Assembly: GCA_001897425.1 (NCBI GenBank)
Contig: MKSW01000001.1
Coordinates: forward strand, 62,001-126,000
DNA: 64,000 nt
Source: Actinobacteria bacterium 69-20
GTDB lineage: Bacteria > Actinomycetota > Actinomycetes > Mycobacteriales > Nakamurellaceae
Direction of reading: 5' to 3'
Shown here: positions 1-7,788 of the stretch, one piece after another
How positions within the stretch are numbered: position 1 is the first letter of the stretch
Layout: every line of letters starts with the position of its first letter
Translations under genes and position numbers: made by a program
The notes under the pieces: model-generated
The model's database searches: none
Told to the model about the DNA's origin: nothing
Seen by the model: the letters and a program-made list of their open reading frames with translations, nothing else

Positions 1-381
1 GGCGGCCGGCACCTCGAGATACGGCGCCGAGGCACGGCCGTCGTCACCTGCCTGCACGACGGGGAGCCGGAGAACTACTCACGCCCGTCCGTCGACGTGC
101 TGTTCCGGTCCGTCGCGACGGTGTATCCGGGCAGCGCGATCGGGGTGATCCTCACCGGGATGGGACACGACGGCCGGGCGGGGTGTGCCCGGATGGCGGC
201 GGACGGGTCGCTCATCGTGGCCCAGGACCAGGCGAGTTCCGTCGTATGGGGGATGCCGGGCGCCGTCGCGGAAGCGGGGCTCGCCGACGTGATCATCGGG
301 CTGGAGCGGGTCGGGCCGTTTCTCGCCGAGCGGTTCCGGGCGGCGCGGCCGGCCAGCCGTCCCGCGGCGGGGGTAGCGTGA
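1..381 (+). CDS. cheB: Chemotaxis methylesterase CheB, C-terminal part (5' end outside window)
   Basis: This frame is open from the first base and ends in TGA at 379-381. The visible 126 residues are the end of the CheB catalytic domain: GGRHLEIRR, then PSVDVLFRSVA, then the active-site Asp segment LTGMGHDGRAG, then IVAQDQASSVVWGMPGA. CheB removes methyl groups from glutamates on chemoreceptors, and amidates glutamines, to reset adaptation. Its receiver domain and catalytic Ser and His lie upstream of the window. The stop overlaps the cheR start by one base (TGATG), so the two antagonistic enzymes are translationally coupled. Identification is secure; only the gene's length is unknown. Confidence 0.95.
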   Translation, partial: GGRHLEIRRRGTAVVTCLHDGEPENYSRPSVDVLFRSVATVYPGSAIGVILTGMGHDGRAGCARMAADGSLIVAQDQASSVVWGMPGAVAEAGLADVIIGLERVGPFLAERFRAARPASRPAAGVA

Positions 382-1349
382 TGGGGGTCGGTCCGTCCGA
401 ATTCACCTGGGTCAGCGACCTGGTGCGGCGGGAGTCGGCGATCGTGCTGCCACCCGGCAAGGAGTACCTGGTCGAGGCGCGCCTGCTGCCGCTGGCCCGG
501 GCCGCCGGCCTGGCTGGCGTCGACGCGTATATCCGGGCGGCCCAGCGACCGACCAGCCTTGCCGAGCGGCGCGCGATCGTGGAGGCGCTCACCACGAACG
601 AGACGTCCTGGTTCCGGGACGCGACGGTGTTCGCGTCGTTCCGGCGCGACATGTTGCCGCGGCTGCTGGCCGACCGCATGGCGCATCGGCCGCTCCGGAT
701 CTGGTCCGCGGCGGCATCGACCGGCCAGGAGGCGTACAGCCTGGCGATGCTGCTGATCGAGGAGCTCGGACCGGCTCGCCGTTTCGAGATCATCGGCACC
801 GACATCGCGCGCGGGGTGCTGGAACGGGCGCGGCAGGGGCGGTACACGCAGATGGAGGTCAACCGTGGGCTGCCGGCCCGCTACCTGGTGCAGTACTTCC
901 AGCGGGCCGGCACCGGTTGGCAGGTGAGCCCGGAGCTGCAGCGCAACATCCAGTTCCGCGAGCTGAACCTCGCGGCGCCGTTCCCGCCCGGGCTGCCGGC
1001 GTTCGATGTGGTGTTCTTGCGCAACGTGTTGATTTATTTCGATACGCCGACGAAGCAGACGACCCTGCGGCGCGTGCGCCAGGTCATGGCCCCGGGCGGC
1101 TGGCTCGTCCTCGGGACCGCCGAGACGGCTCGAGGGATCGATGACGGGTTCGAGCTGGTCCGGATGGGCGATATGTCTGCCTATCGGCCGGTATCTGGTT
1201 CGGCGTTCGGTTCGGCATCTCGGCCGCCTACCGGGCAGGCTTCCGGGCGACCGTCGGTTCCGTCCGCACGGTCGCCGTCGGTTCCGTCCGCACGGCCCTC
1301 GTCCACCCCGCCATCCGGTCCGTCGTTGCAGCTGAGCGGAAGGATCTGA
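381..1349 (+). CDS. cheR: Chemotaxis protein methyltransferase CheR
   Basis: A 322-residue SAM-dependent methyltransferase that methylates receptor glutamates and opposes CheB. The N-terminal helical domain carries the CheR signature TTNETSWFRD. The SAM-binding fold follows (IWSAAASTGQEAYSLAMLL, then EIIGTDI), and then FDVVFLRNVLIYFD and PGGWLVLGTAET. The ATG at 381 was chosen because it overlaps the cheB stop and removes an arginine-rich extension seen in the longer open frame. After about residue 280 comes a Pro/Ser/Arg-rich tail. It is encoded partly by a tandem repeat near 1245-1305 (two copies of a unit starting CCGTCGGTTCCGTCCGCACGG) and is probably an unstructured tether. Confidence 0.95.
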   Translation: MGVGPSEFTWVSDLVRRESAIVLPPGKEYLVEARLLPLARAAGLAGVDAYIRAAQRPTSLAERRAIVEALTTNETSWFRDATVFASFRRDMLPRLLADRMAHRPLRIWSAAASTGQEAYSLAMLLIEELGPARRFEIIGTDIARGVLERARQGRYTQMEVNRGLPARYLVQYFQRAGTGWQVSPELQRNIQFRELNLAAPFPPGLPAFDVVFLRNVLIYFDTPTKQTTLRRVRQVMAPGGWLVLGTAETARGIDDGFELVRMGDMSAYRPVSGSAFGSASRPPTGQASGRPSVPSARSPSVPSARPSSTPPSGPSLQLSGRI

Positions 1350-1352
1350 CAC

Positions 1353-1748
1353 ATGCACGCCATTGTGATCGACGATTCGTCGGCCATGCGCATGATCTTG
1401 AAGCGCATCGTCACGAGCCTGGGATTCGAGGCGACGCTCGCCGAACACGGCCGCGATGCCCTCGACAAGATGGACGCGGCGGACCACCGCTTCGACGTCG
1501 CGCTCATCGACTGGATCATGCCGGAGATGGACGGTCTGGAGTTCATCCAGGCTGTCCGCAGCGACCCCCGGTACGACGACGTGACCCTGATGATGGTCAG
1601 CACCGAGAGCGACCAGAGCAAAGTGGTGCGCGCACTCGCGGCCGGGGCGCACGAGTACCTCATCAAGCCGTTCACCCCGGATGCGGTGGCGGAGAAGCTG
1701 GAACTTTTGGGTTTGCTGGACCCCGAACGCGTGACGGCAGGAGTGTGA
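1353..1748 (+). CDS. cheY: CheY-type single-domain response regulator
   Basis: A stand-alone receiver domain of 131 residues. The acidic pair is D7/D8, the phospho-acceptor is D53 in ALIDWIMPEMDG, the switch residue is S83 or T84 in MMVSTES, and the conserved lysine is K105 in YLIKPF. No output domain is attached, so it should act by binding another protein once phosphorylated by CheA, classically the flagellar switch. It starts 3 bp after cheR. A second receiver follows at 2323, so one may drive the motor while the other acts as a phosphate sink. Sequence alone does not say which is which. Confidence 0.93.
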   Translation: MHAIVIDDSSAMRMILKRIVTSLGFEATLAEHGRDALDKMDAADHRFDVALIDWIMPEMDGLEFIQAVRSDPRYDDVTLMMVSTESDQSKVVRALAAGAHEYLIKPFTPDAVAEKLELLGLLDPERVTAGV

Positions 1749-1751
1749 CCC

Positions 1752-2318
1752 ATGGCAGGACACATGGCAGGGCTGGTGGCGGAGAGGATCGGCCCGGTAT
1801 TGCCGACTCCGGTGGAGCTCGGCGAGATCGTCGGTGAGGTGTGGTCGTCGTTCATCGACGGTGCCATCGTCGCGACGCCCGGCGTCGCGTCGCCCGGCGA
1901 GCGCGCGGGCAGTTCGGACGGCGACCGGGACGAAGGCGCGGCCGGCCCGGCGATGGTCGCGTCCGTGTCGATCAGCGGTGAGTGGGCCGGGCATCTGACG
2001 ATCGTCGCCGGACAGGACTGCGCGCGAAAGATCGCCGCGAACCTGTTCCGGGCAGCCGACGACGACGTGTCGACCGCGGAGGTCGCCGACGCCCTCGGCG
2101 AGATCGCGAATATGGTCGGTGGGGGTGTCAAGGGCATGGTCGGTCTCCCGGCCACGCTTTCCCTGCCCCAGGTGGTGCTCGATGCGTCGGCGCTGATCTA
2201 CCCGGACGCCCGCGAAGTGGTGACCGTCCATGCCCTGTGGAACGGGCAACCGGTCGACGTGTCGGTGTGGGAGCGGTGCCGCGGCGAGCGGACGGCGGAC
2301 CATGTGAAGGGACGGTAG
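1752..2318 (+). CDS. cheX: CheX/CheC-family CheY-phosphate phosphatase
   Basis: A 188-residue protein. Its second half carries the CheC/CheX/FliY phosphatase signature D113-xxx-E117-xx-N120 in ADALGEIANMVGGGVKGMVG, where Glu and Asn position water to hydrolyse the aspartyl phosphate of CheY. Only one such motif is present, as in CheX rather than two-site CheC. Residues about 42-66 form a Gly/Ser/Asp-rich insertion that looks disordered. It lies between two cheY genes (3 bp after the first, 4 bp before the second), which fits a role in terminating their signal. No cheZ is visible. The subfamily name is an inference from the single motif. Confidence 0.85.
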   Translation: MAGHMAGLVAERIGPVLPTPVELGEIVGEVWSSFIDGAIVATPGVASPGERAGSSDGDRDEGAAGPAMVASVSISGEWAGHLTIVAGQDCARKIAANLFRAADDDVSTAEVADALGEIANMVGGGVKGMVGLPATLSLPQVVLDASALIYPDAREVVTVHALWNGQPVDVSVWERCRGERTADHVKGR

Positions 2319-2322
2319 GACC

Positions 2323-2685
2323 ATGCGAGTGCTCGTCGCCGATGACTCGACGGTGATGCGGCGGATCGTGGTGCGGACGCTCCGCCAGGCGGGCTTCGAT
2401 GTCTCCGATGTCGTCGAGGCCGCCGATGGCCGGCAGGCGTTCAACGTCGTCATGGCCGAGGAACCGGACCTGGTGCTGTCGGATTGGAACATGCCGGAGA
2501 TGACGGGTATCGAGTCGCTCCGGGCCATCCGCGCGGCCGGGTCGACGGTGCTGTTCGGTTTCGTCACCTCCGAAGGATCGGACGCCATGCGGGCCGAGGC
2601 GGCATCCGCGGGCGCGGCGTTCTTGATCGCGAAACCGTTCACCGCCGAGATCTTCCGTGACGTCCTAGGTGAGTTCGTCGCCTAA
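2323..2685 (+). CDS. cheY: CheY-type single-domain response regulator (second copy)
   Basis: A 120-residue receiver domain with D7/D8, phospho-acceptor D54 in LSDWNMPEMTG, T82 in FVTSEG and K104 in LIAKPF. It has no effector domain. It differs substantially from the receiver at 1353 (different flanks and a shorter C-terminus), so this is not a recent duplicate. It sits directly behind the phosphatase gene with a 4-bp gap and belongs to the same operon. A stem-loop follows its stop. Confidence 0.93.
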   Translation: MRVLVADDSTVMRRIVVRTLRQAGFDVSDVVEAADGRQAFNVVMAEEPDLVLSDWNMPEMTGIESLRAIRAAGSTVLFGFVTSEGSDAMRAEAASAGAAFLIAKPFTAEIFRDVLGEFVA

Positions 2686-2690
2686 AGTCG

Positions 2691-2716
2691 GTAACTGTCG
2701 GTAACTCGACAGTTAC
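2691..2716. promoter_or_regulatory. Perfect 10-bp inverted repeat between cheY and the next gene
   Basis: GTAACTGTCG (2691-2700) and CGACAGTTAC (2707-2716) are perfect complements separated by 6 bp, 14 bp before the ATG at 2731. No T-run follows, so an intrinsic terminator is unlikely. An operator, or an mRNA hairpin that adjusts expression of the downstream gene, fits better. The first arm is preceded by a direct repeat of TCGGTAACT. Confidence 0.6.
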
Positions 2717-2730
2717 GGAGAACCTCATCG

Positions 2731-3210
2731 ATGACCAACCTTCCGCCCACCAAGCTGATCAAGGACGTTCTTGACGGGCTTCTCGGCCGCGAGGTCGCTG
2801 TGTTCCCGGCGGATGCGCTCGCGCCCGCGGACGCCATCGGTGGCGCGCTTGCGCTGTACATCGACGATTCGCGTGCGTTGGGCGCGGTGGCGGGCTGGGA
2901 CCTGCCGGCCGCGGCCCACGTCGGCTCAGCGGTCGCACTGGTGCCGGCGCGCGGCGCGAGGGCTGCCATCGCGGATCAGTATCTGCCGGAGAACCTGCTG
3001 GAGAATCTGAACGAGGTCAGCAACGTGCTGGCCACGGTCTTTCACATCCCGGGCAATCGGCACCTGCGGCTGGAGCGGACCTACCGGCCGATCAATACCG
3101 CACCGGCCGACGCGATCCAACTGCTGTACGCGCTCGGGCATCGCATTGATCTGGTGATCGATATCCCGGCGTACGGCGCCGGCCGGCTCGCCGTGTCCAT
3201 GCGGTTCTAG
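2731..3210 (+). CDS. Chemotaxis-cluster protein with a CheC-like ExxN signature
   Basis: A 159-residue protein, last gene of the chemotaxis run, on the same strand 45 bp after cheY. I do not recognise it as a named family. It contains ENLNEVSNVL, which places E95 and N98 in the E-x-x-N spacing used by CheC/CheX/FliY phosphatases, and P120 stands close to the spacing of the proline in that consensus. No signal peptide or membrane segment is seen. A degenerate or divergent CheY-phosphatase is the best reading; a structural partner of the switch is the alternative. Function is inferred from motif and position only. Confidence 0.6.
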   Translation: MTNLPPTKLIKDVLDGLLGREVAVFPADALAPADAIGGALALYIDDSRALGAVAGWDLPAAAHVGSAVALVPARGARAAIADQYLPENLLENLNEVSNVLATVFHIPGNRHLRLERTYRPINTAPADAIQLLYALGHRIDLVIDIPAYGAGRLAVSMRF

Positions 3211-3240
3211 CCGCCGCGTTCCATCGGGCGCGCTATCGAT

Positions 3241-3260
3241 CGGGTATGACGCTGTTCGCG
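3241..3260 (-). repeat. Dispersed 20-bp motif, copy 1 (exact consensus)
   Basis: The minus strand reads CGCGAACAGCGTCATACCCG, identical to the copy at 58217. It lies 31 bp after the stop of the last chemotaxis gene and upstream of the tRNA. Function unknown; see the finding on the seven copies. Confidence 0.7.
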
Positions 3261-3341
3261 GCTGCCGCCGCCGATCACTGCCCGGCGCCGCTTACGGCCG
3301 GCACCGCCGCCCCGCGAAGCCTGCTACACTGGCAGAGTCGA

Positions 3342-3418
3342 CGCGGGGTGGAGCAGCTCGGTAGCTCGCTGGGCTCATAACCCAGAGGTCAGAGGTTCAA
3401 ATCCTCTCCCCGCTACCA
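3342..3418 (+). tRNA. Initiator tRNA-fMet (CAU)
   Basis: A 77-nt cloverleaf with encoded CCA. The acceptor stem is CGCGGGG/CCCCGCT with an unpaired 1-72 position (C1 opposite T72). The anticodon loop is CTCATAA, flanked by three G-C pairs (GGG/CCC), and the T-arm is AGAGG TTCAAAT CCTCT. The 1-72 mismatch and the GGG/CCC stem are the hallmarks of the initiator species. A strong terminator follows immediately. The 3' part from position 3381 onward is the core of the integration repeat found again at 12333 and 14393, so this gene is the attachment site for the islands downstream and stays intact after integration. Confidence 0.97.
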
Positions 3419-3498
3419 CCGGAAGGCCCCTGATCAGGCGAAACAGCCCGATCAGGGGCCTTTCGCATGGGGCCAGATCGCGGTCGCGACGGCCGGCG
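3381..3498 (+). repeat. Left attachment repeat of tRNA-fMet island (attL)
   Basis: 118 bp running from the tRNA anticodon stem through the tRNA 3' end and terminator. The segment 12333-12450 repeats it with two mismatches (3422 G/A and 3475 A/G). The match stops abruptly at 3380/3381 on the left and 3498/3499 on the right. This is the geometry of site-specific integration by a tyrosine recombinase into a tRNA 3' end. The two copies bracket 8.95 kb of foreign-looking DNA. Confidence 0.9.
3423..3462 (+). terminator. Intrinsic terminator of tRNA-fMet
   Basis: AAGGCCCCTGATC pairs perfectly with GATCAGGGGCCTT (13-bp stem, 14-nt loop), and one more T follows the stem. It begins 5 bp after the tRNA CCA end. 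Copies accompany both other attachment repeats. Confidence 0.9.
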
Positions 3499-3589
3499 CC
3501 GCCATCATTCCGCTCGGCAGGACGACCTGGAAAACAGCGCTGCGCGACGGGCGCGCCGGTACCCTAGGAGAACGAGGAGGTGTGCTGCG

Positions 3590-3922
3590 CTGACTGCTGC
3601 AGTGATTGAGCCCGAGCCCGTGCCGCTGGTCCGAGACCAGGCTGGCCGGCTCATGGTGCCCGGTACCCGCATCCCGCTTGACGTCCTGGTAGCCGCCTTC
3701 AAGCGGGGTAAGACCCCGGAGGCTGTCCATGACTCGTACGAGACTGTGTCTCTGGGCGACGTGTACGCGATCTTCACCTACTACCTGCGCCATCGCGCCG
3801 AGGTCGAGGCTTACCTCGCCGAGCAGGAACGCGACGGCGCCGAGATCCAAGAACAGATCGAGGCCGAGTACCCGCTCCGCCATGGACTGCGCGCCAAGCT
3901 GCTGGACCGGTTGGGGACGTGA
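3590..3922 (+). CDS. DUF433-family antitoxin
   Basis: A protein of about 110 residues with the DUF433 pattern: VPLVRDQAGRLMVPGTRIPLDVLVAAFKRGKTPEAVHDSYETVSLGDVYAIFTYYLRHRAEVEAYL. DUF433 proteins are DNA-binding antitoxins paired with DUF5615 PIN-like toxins, as here: the toxin start overlaps this stop by 4 bp (GTGA). The start is uncertain. AGGAGG at 3575-3580 sits at ideal distance from a CTG at 3590, while the first GTG in frame is at 3602. The frame also stays open further upstream. It is the first gene inside the island and may stabilise it. Confidence 0.8.
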   Translation: MTAAVIEPEPVPLVRDQAGRLMVPGTRIPLDVLVAAFKRGKTPEAVHDSYETVSLGDVYAIFTYYLRHRAEVEAYLAEQERDGAEIQEQIEAEYPLRHGLRAKLLDRLGT

Positions 3923-4275
3923 GCCCGCGGTTCCTGGCCGACGAGAACATCGACTCCGATCTCGTCCTGGGATTGCGTCGCCGAGTCGACGACATCGACG
4001 TCCTCCGGGTGCAGGATGTTGGGCTCCGTACTGTTAGTGATCCTGAGATCCTGCAGTGGAGGGCCGACGAGGGCCGCATCCTGATCAGCCACGATCTCAA
4101 GACAATCCCGAGGTTCGCGGGCGAGCGACTCGCCGCCGGGCTGCCGATGCCCGGCGTCATCCCCTTACGTTCAAGCCTGTCCATCGCGCAAGCCATCGAC
4201 GAGATCGCAGCAATCGCGGTCGCCAGCGACGCCGAGGAGTGGAACAACCAGATCGCCTACCTCCCGTTCCGTTGA
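3919..4275 (+). CDS. DUF5615 PIN-like toxin
   Basis: 118 residues. The N-terminal FLADENIDSDLVLGLRRR provides the acidic Asp/Glu typical of the DUF5615 PIN-like fold. A central EILQWRADEGRILISHDLKTIPRFA supplies the ISHD acidic residue. PIN-like toxins are predicted ribonucleases. The GTG start overlaps the DUF433 stop, so the pair is translationally coupled. A second, non-identical pair of the same type closes the island at 10945-12056. Confidence 0.82.
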   Translation: MSPRFLADENIDSDLVLGLRRRVDDIDVLRVQDVGLRTVSDPEILQWRADEGRILISHDLKTIPRFAGERLAAGLPMPGVIPLRSSLSIAQAIDEIAAIAVASDAEEWNNQIAYLPFR

Positions 4276-4307
4276 GACGGTCGGAGGCAAGGGGCAGACT
4301 CGGGTTC

Positions 4308-6365
4308 ATGGACGACTCCATCGATCCCGCGCGCATCGAGACCTCTGTCGACATTCGACGCCCGTTCGACGGCAGTGTCGACGTCCTGCGTCAGTTCGAT
4401 GCCGTCGTCGAATACAGCACCGAAACCGGATACGACCAGATCGGCACTGTCCGGGGCTGGATCGGCTGGCAGATCGAGGGCGAAGACCTCCACGACGCGG
4501 CCGGCCGGGTCCAATCCGTCACCGACGCGAAAGGCAGCACCAGCTACGGCTACGACGGCACGGATTCTGGTGGCGCAGGTGAGCGGCGCGGCCTGGTCAC
4601 CTCGATGACCGTCACCCGCGGCGGCACCGCCGGGTCGCTGACGTACGGGGCGCAGTACGACGCGGACGGCAACCTGTCCCGGCAAACCCTGCCCGGGCGG
4701 ATCACCCGGGTGGCGAGCTTCGATGAGGGTGGACAGTTGGTCGGCCTGCAATATTTGGGGCAGGTCACCCCGGTCACGGCGATCGAGGACCCGGTGACTC
4801 ACGAGATCAGCTACGTGCCCGGCACCCCGATTGAGGACCAGCCCTGGCTCGCCTGGACGCTGACGAACGACGGTGCCGGCCGGGTGCGGTTCGAGGAGTC
4901 CGGTCAGGGCGCCGCCTACGACAACGGCGACGGCGTGGTCAGCATCGACGACGTCACCGAATGGGCCGCCGGGCAGGCCACCAGCTACCAGCGGGAGTAC
5001 CAGTACGACTACGCCGGCCGGCTGACCTTCGCGCAGGACGCCGCGGCCGCATCCGTCACTGGCGGACCGACCGTGTCGTGCACCACCAGAACGTACGTGT
5101 TCGACAAGAACGGGCGCCGCACCAGCCGGACCACCACCAACCGGTCCGAGGCCGACTGCGCCGCCACCGGCACCACCGTCACCACCACGGCGGGCGGATA
5201 CGACACGGCGGACCGGCCCACCACGGGGGCCGGCGGTGTGGGTAGCTACGTGTATGACCCCTTCGGGCGGCAGACCACGATCCCGGCGGCGGATGCGCCG
5301 AACCCGGCTGGCGGTGCGGTCACGCTGGCGTACTTCGATGACGATCTACCGCAGGCCGTGACGCAGGGCGGCACGTCGACAACGTTCACGCTGGACGCGG
5401 CGGGGCGCCGGTCGGTGCAGACCACCACCGACGCCACGGGCACGACCACCACGACCCGCCGATACACCGATGACACGGACAGCCCGGCGTGGATCGAGCA
5501 GGCCGGACCGGCCGGAACATCCACCACCCAGTACACGCCCGGCATAGGCGGGGACCTGTCCGCCGCCATCGCCGCCGACGGCACCGTCTCCTTGTCCCTG
5601 CCGGATGCGCACGGTGACGTGGTGACCACGGTGGATATCCCCGCCGCGCAGGCCGACACGACCCCGGCGGCCGGGATCGACGGCTGGGCCGACTACACCG
5701 AATACGGCGCGGCCGCCACCTCCAGCAGCCCCGCCGCGGTCGGGGCCGTGGCAGGTGTCGCCGGATACGGGTGGCTCGGAGCCAAGGAGCGCTCTGCGAC
5801 GGACGCTACCGCCGGGTTCACCCTGATGGGCGTGCGCCTCTACAACCCCGCCACCGGACAATTCACCTCGCTCGACCCGGTACCTGGTGGCAACACCACC
5901 CTCTACGTCTACCCCCAAGACCCCATCAACCAGTTCGACCTCAACGGCATGTGGTGGAGCTGGCTCAAGACGGCAGCCAAAGCTGTCGGCAGCGCGGCAA
6001 AGACAGCTGGGAAATGGGCCTGGAACCACAAAGTAGACATCGCACTGACAGCGGTATCGTTCGTGCCGGTCGTTGGCGTTGCGGCGTGGGCTGTACGCGG
6101 GACGGAGGTTGCTGCTCGAATTGGAGCGTGGGCGTTCCGGGCAAAAGGTATCGGTGCCACCAGCCGACTGTTTGGAGATGTTCGATCAGGAGCCAAGGTT
6201 TCGGGATTATTCAACCGTGGATCTCGTATCCAGGTCGGTTGGAGTGGTATGAGGGTATATAAGGCCGACGGATCCAAGTCGGCTCGGACAGTTTTCCGAA
6301 TCAGTTTTAAAAAGTCGCAACATCACGTCGATCTAGCTTATGGACCATATCGAGGCGGCAAGTGA
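4308..6365 (+). CDS. Rhs/YD-repeat polymorphic toxin, N-terminally short
   Basis: 685 residues. Several YD-type repeats (SYGYDGTD, YGAQYDADGNL, YQYDYAGRL) lead to the Rhs core RLYNPATGQFTSLDPVPGG, then YPQDPINQFDLNG at about residue 545. Rhs proteins form a shell that encloses a variable C-terminal toxin released after the core. Here the tip is about 138 residues: a hydrophobic pretoxin stretch (VDIALTAVSFVPVVGVAAWAV) and an unrecognised C-terminal domain rich in basic and aromatic residues ending HHVDLAYGPYRGGK. It is far shorter than typical Rhs proteins and has no signal peptide or delivery domain, so it may be a truncated or orphan form. ATG 4308 follows GGAGG. The stop overlaps the likely immunity gene. 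Confidence 0.85.
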   Translation: MDDSIDPARIETSVDIRRPFDGSVDVLRQFDAVVEYSTETGYDQIGTVRGWIGWQIEGEDLHDAAGRVQSVTDAKGSTSYGYDGTDSGGAGERRGLVTSMTVTRGGTAGSLTYGAQYDADGNLSRQTLPGRITRVASFDEGGQLVGLQYLGQVTPVTAIEDPVTHEISYVPGTPIEDQPWLAWTLTNDGAGRVRFEESGQGAAYDNGDGVVSIDDVTEWAAGQATSYQREYQYDYAGRLTFAQDAAAASVTGGPTVSCTTRTYVFDKNGRRTSRTTTNRSEADCAATGTTVTTTAGGYDTADRPTTGAGGVGSYVYDPFGRQTTIPAADAPNPAGGAVTLAYFDDDLPQAVTQGGTSTTFTLDAAGRRSVQTTTDATGTTTTTRRYTDDTDSPAWIEQAGPAGTSTTQYTPGIGGDLSAAIAADGTVSLSLPDAHGDVVTTVDIPAAQADTTPAAGIDGWADYTEYGAAATSSSPAAVGAVAGVAGYGWLGAKERSATDATAGFTLMGVRLYNPATGQFTSLDPVPGGNTTLYVYPQDPINQFDLNGMWWSWLKTAAKAVGSAAKTAGKWAWNHKVDIALTAVSFVPVVGVAAWAVRGTEVAARIGAWAFRAKGIGATSRLFGDVRSGAKVSGLFNRGSRIQVGWSGMRVYKADGSKSARTVFRISFKKSQHHVDLAYGPYRGGK

Positions 6366-6745
6366 ACAGAGCTGGAGAGCTTGCTGATACTCTGCGTCGG
6401 GAAGTCCCAGACCTTATCGTGGAGTTGCGACCGGTTCAATTTAACAATGACCTCACGGACCTCGAGGTCGATGGAGGGGGCTGGTCCGTGTACATCACGG
6501 TTGCGCCTCGGGTCAATTCTCAGCAAATTTTCCTGGATGATTTTCGTTTTGAAGAATTAACTGATACGGAGGTGATACAAGTATTAAAGAATCTGCGCGA
6601 GAAGAAGGCGCGCGTTCAAATTGTTCGCGGGCTGCTTCGGCGTCATGTCTACCTCTCGTTTGATCTCTTAGGGAAGGAAATAGTTTCCTCTCGGGTATTT
6701 CACGGCACCTTGGCTCACTGGGAGCAAGAGCTCATTACGACCTAG
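6362..6745 (+). CDS. Probable immunity protein for the Rhs toxin
   Basis: 127 residues, not recognised as a named family. The GTG start overlaps the Rhs stop by 4 bp, the standard position for the cognate immunity gene of an Rhs toxin. It is predicted soluble and cytoplasmic, with no signal or membrane segment. The sequence is visibly more AT-rich than the surrounding chromosome (for example 6530-6600), as is usual for horizontally exchanged toxin/immunity cassettes. Assignment rests on position and composition. Confidence 0.65.
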   Translation: MNRAGELADTLRREVPDLIVELRPVQFNNDLTDLEVDGGGWSVYITVAPRVNSQQIFLDDFRFEELTDTEVIQVLKNLREKKARVQIVRGLLRRHVYLSFDLLGKEIVSSRVFHGTLAHWEQELITT

Positions 6746-6919
6746 AGAAGCCGTCTACCCGTGACTTTGTAGGCCGCATTTGACTTCCTCGTTGAGGAAC
6801 TGCCGGCTCCCTTTTGCATTACCATCCGCGTACTTAAATGCATTTCTCCATTTCGTCGCGCCACCGCCGGCAGAGGCTCCGCCGGCTACCGGCGACTGGG
6901 CGTCAATCAGCGCCTCGCG

Positions 6920-7160
6920 CCGGACTCACCCTGATGAGCGCGCCCCTCCGCAACCCCGTCACCGGACAGTTCACCCCGCTCGACCCGGTACCTGGCGGCA
7001 ACACCACCGTCAACACCTACCCCCAAAACCCCATCAACATGTACGATCTCAACGACTTGTGCTGGGCCGGATTCGGGTGGGCGTGCGAGCGGCGGTCATT
7101 ACATCGCCCGGATCTGTCGGAGCTTGGGCTTACGCCGCTCGAAAGAAGGCCTGGCGCTAG
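6920..7160 (+). pseudogene. Orphan Rhs core plus collapsed toxin tip
   Basis: One frame reads LRNPVTGQFTPLDPVPGG then YPQNPINMYDLND, matching the core of the Rhs gene at 4308. The frame is lost near 7090. The tail then resumes in another frame as SPGSVGAWAYAARKKAWR before a stop at 7160. That tail resembles APGYAGHAAWQLRQKQWR at the end of the tip at 8128-8490. The toxin body between core and tail appears deleted. The likely immunity gene follows 15 bp later. Confidence 0.7.
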
Positions 7161-7175
7161 TGAAAGGGGGCAAAT

Positions 7176-7640
7176 TTGACTGACCGTATGGAAGGTATGA
7201 CCTACTGCAAGCCCTTGATAATTGCCCTATTAGGGCGCAGTGTTGCTTACGCGGTTGCGTCCTTGACTCCGCCGCCCAGTGAGTTGCCAGTGCGATCAAT
7301 AATATGGCGCGCGCGCCACGAAGGAAACGAAGTAATCGGCGGATTTAAGGACTGGGGTGTTCAACCGCCGATTCGCCTCACGGCGATCTTGTCTGCTGAT
7401 TCTTGCAGACTACAGAAAATTGACACATTGAACCCTAAGCCGGTGGCAACCATTCTGCGCGGCGCTGAAATCAGAATATTGGACTGCTCGCGTCATGGAT
7501 TCAGGAAGGCGCTGGTGGAGATTCAACTGTCCGACGGGTCTATACGGAAGTTCCGGCTGGGCAACACCGAATTGGAAGTCGTTTCGAAATGTCTTGAACT
7601 CGTTCCCGCATCGTGGCGTTCAGACGGAGCAGCGGAGTAG
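7176..7640 (+). CDS. Probable immunity protein, paralogue of the 8502 gene
   Basis: 154 residues from TTG 7176 (AAAGGGGG lies 5 bp upstream; ATG 7188 is an alternative). No named family is recognised. It aligns with the protein at 8502 along much of its length: YCKPLIIALLGRSVAYAVAS against YCKPSLMALVGRFFIYLLVG, and ILDCSRHGFRKA against LLDCSRNGFRKA, then ELEVVSKCLELV against ELEIMSKCLKLI. Both genes follow an Rhs tip ending in a similar PG-rich, Trp-Arg tail, which supports a role as immunity proteins to related toxins. Confidence 0.6.
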   Translation: MTDRMEGMTYCKPLIIALLGRSVAYAVASLTPPPSELPVRSIIWRARHEGNEVIGGFKDWGVQPPIRLTAILSADSCRLQKIDTLNPKPVATILRGAEIRILDCSRHGFRKALVEIQLSDGSIRKFRLGNTELEVVSKCLELVPASWRSDGAAE

Positions 7641-7788
7641 CCGCTGGCTTGGTGTCGAGGCTGGGCTTTCTTCACGTGAGTCTCACACGTTGGCCGTGGC
7701 GGTGCGCTCGTGGCAAAGGCAGTTCACGCACAGCCGCATCGGGCAATCGGGTTCGAACATGCGGTCGTGAACCCGGTATTCGACATCG

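Noticed and set aside
75-2642. 855-residue open frame on the minus strand
   Set aside because: It lies opposite cheB, cheR, both cheY genes and the cheX-like gene, which have clear motifs. Its translation is Arg/His/Pro-rich, as expected for the antisense of high-GC genes.
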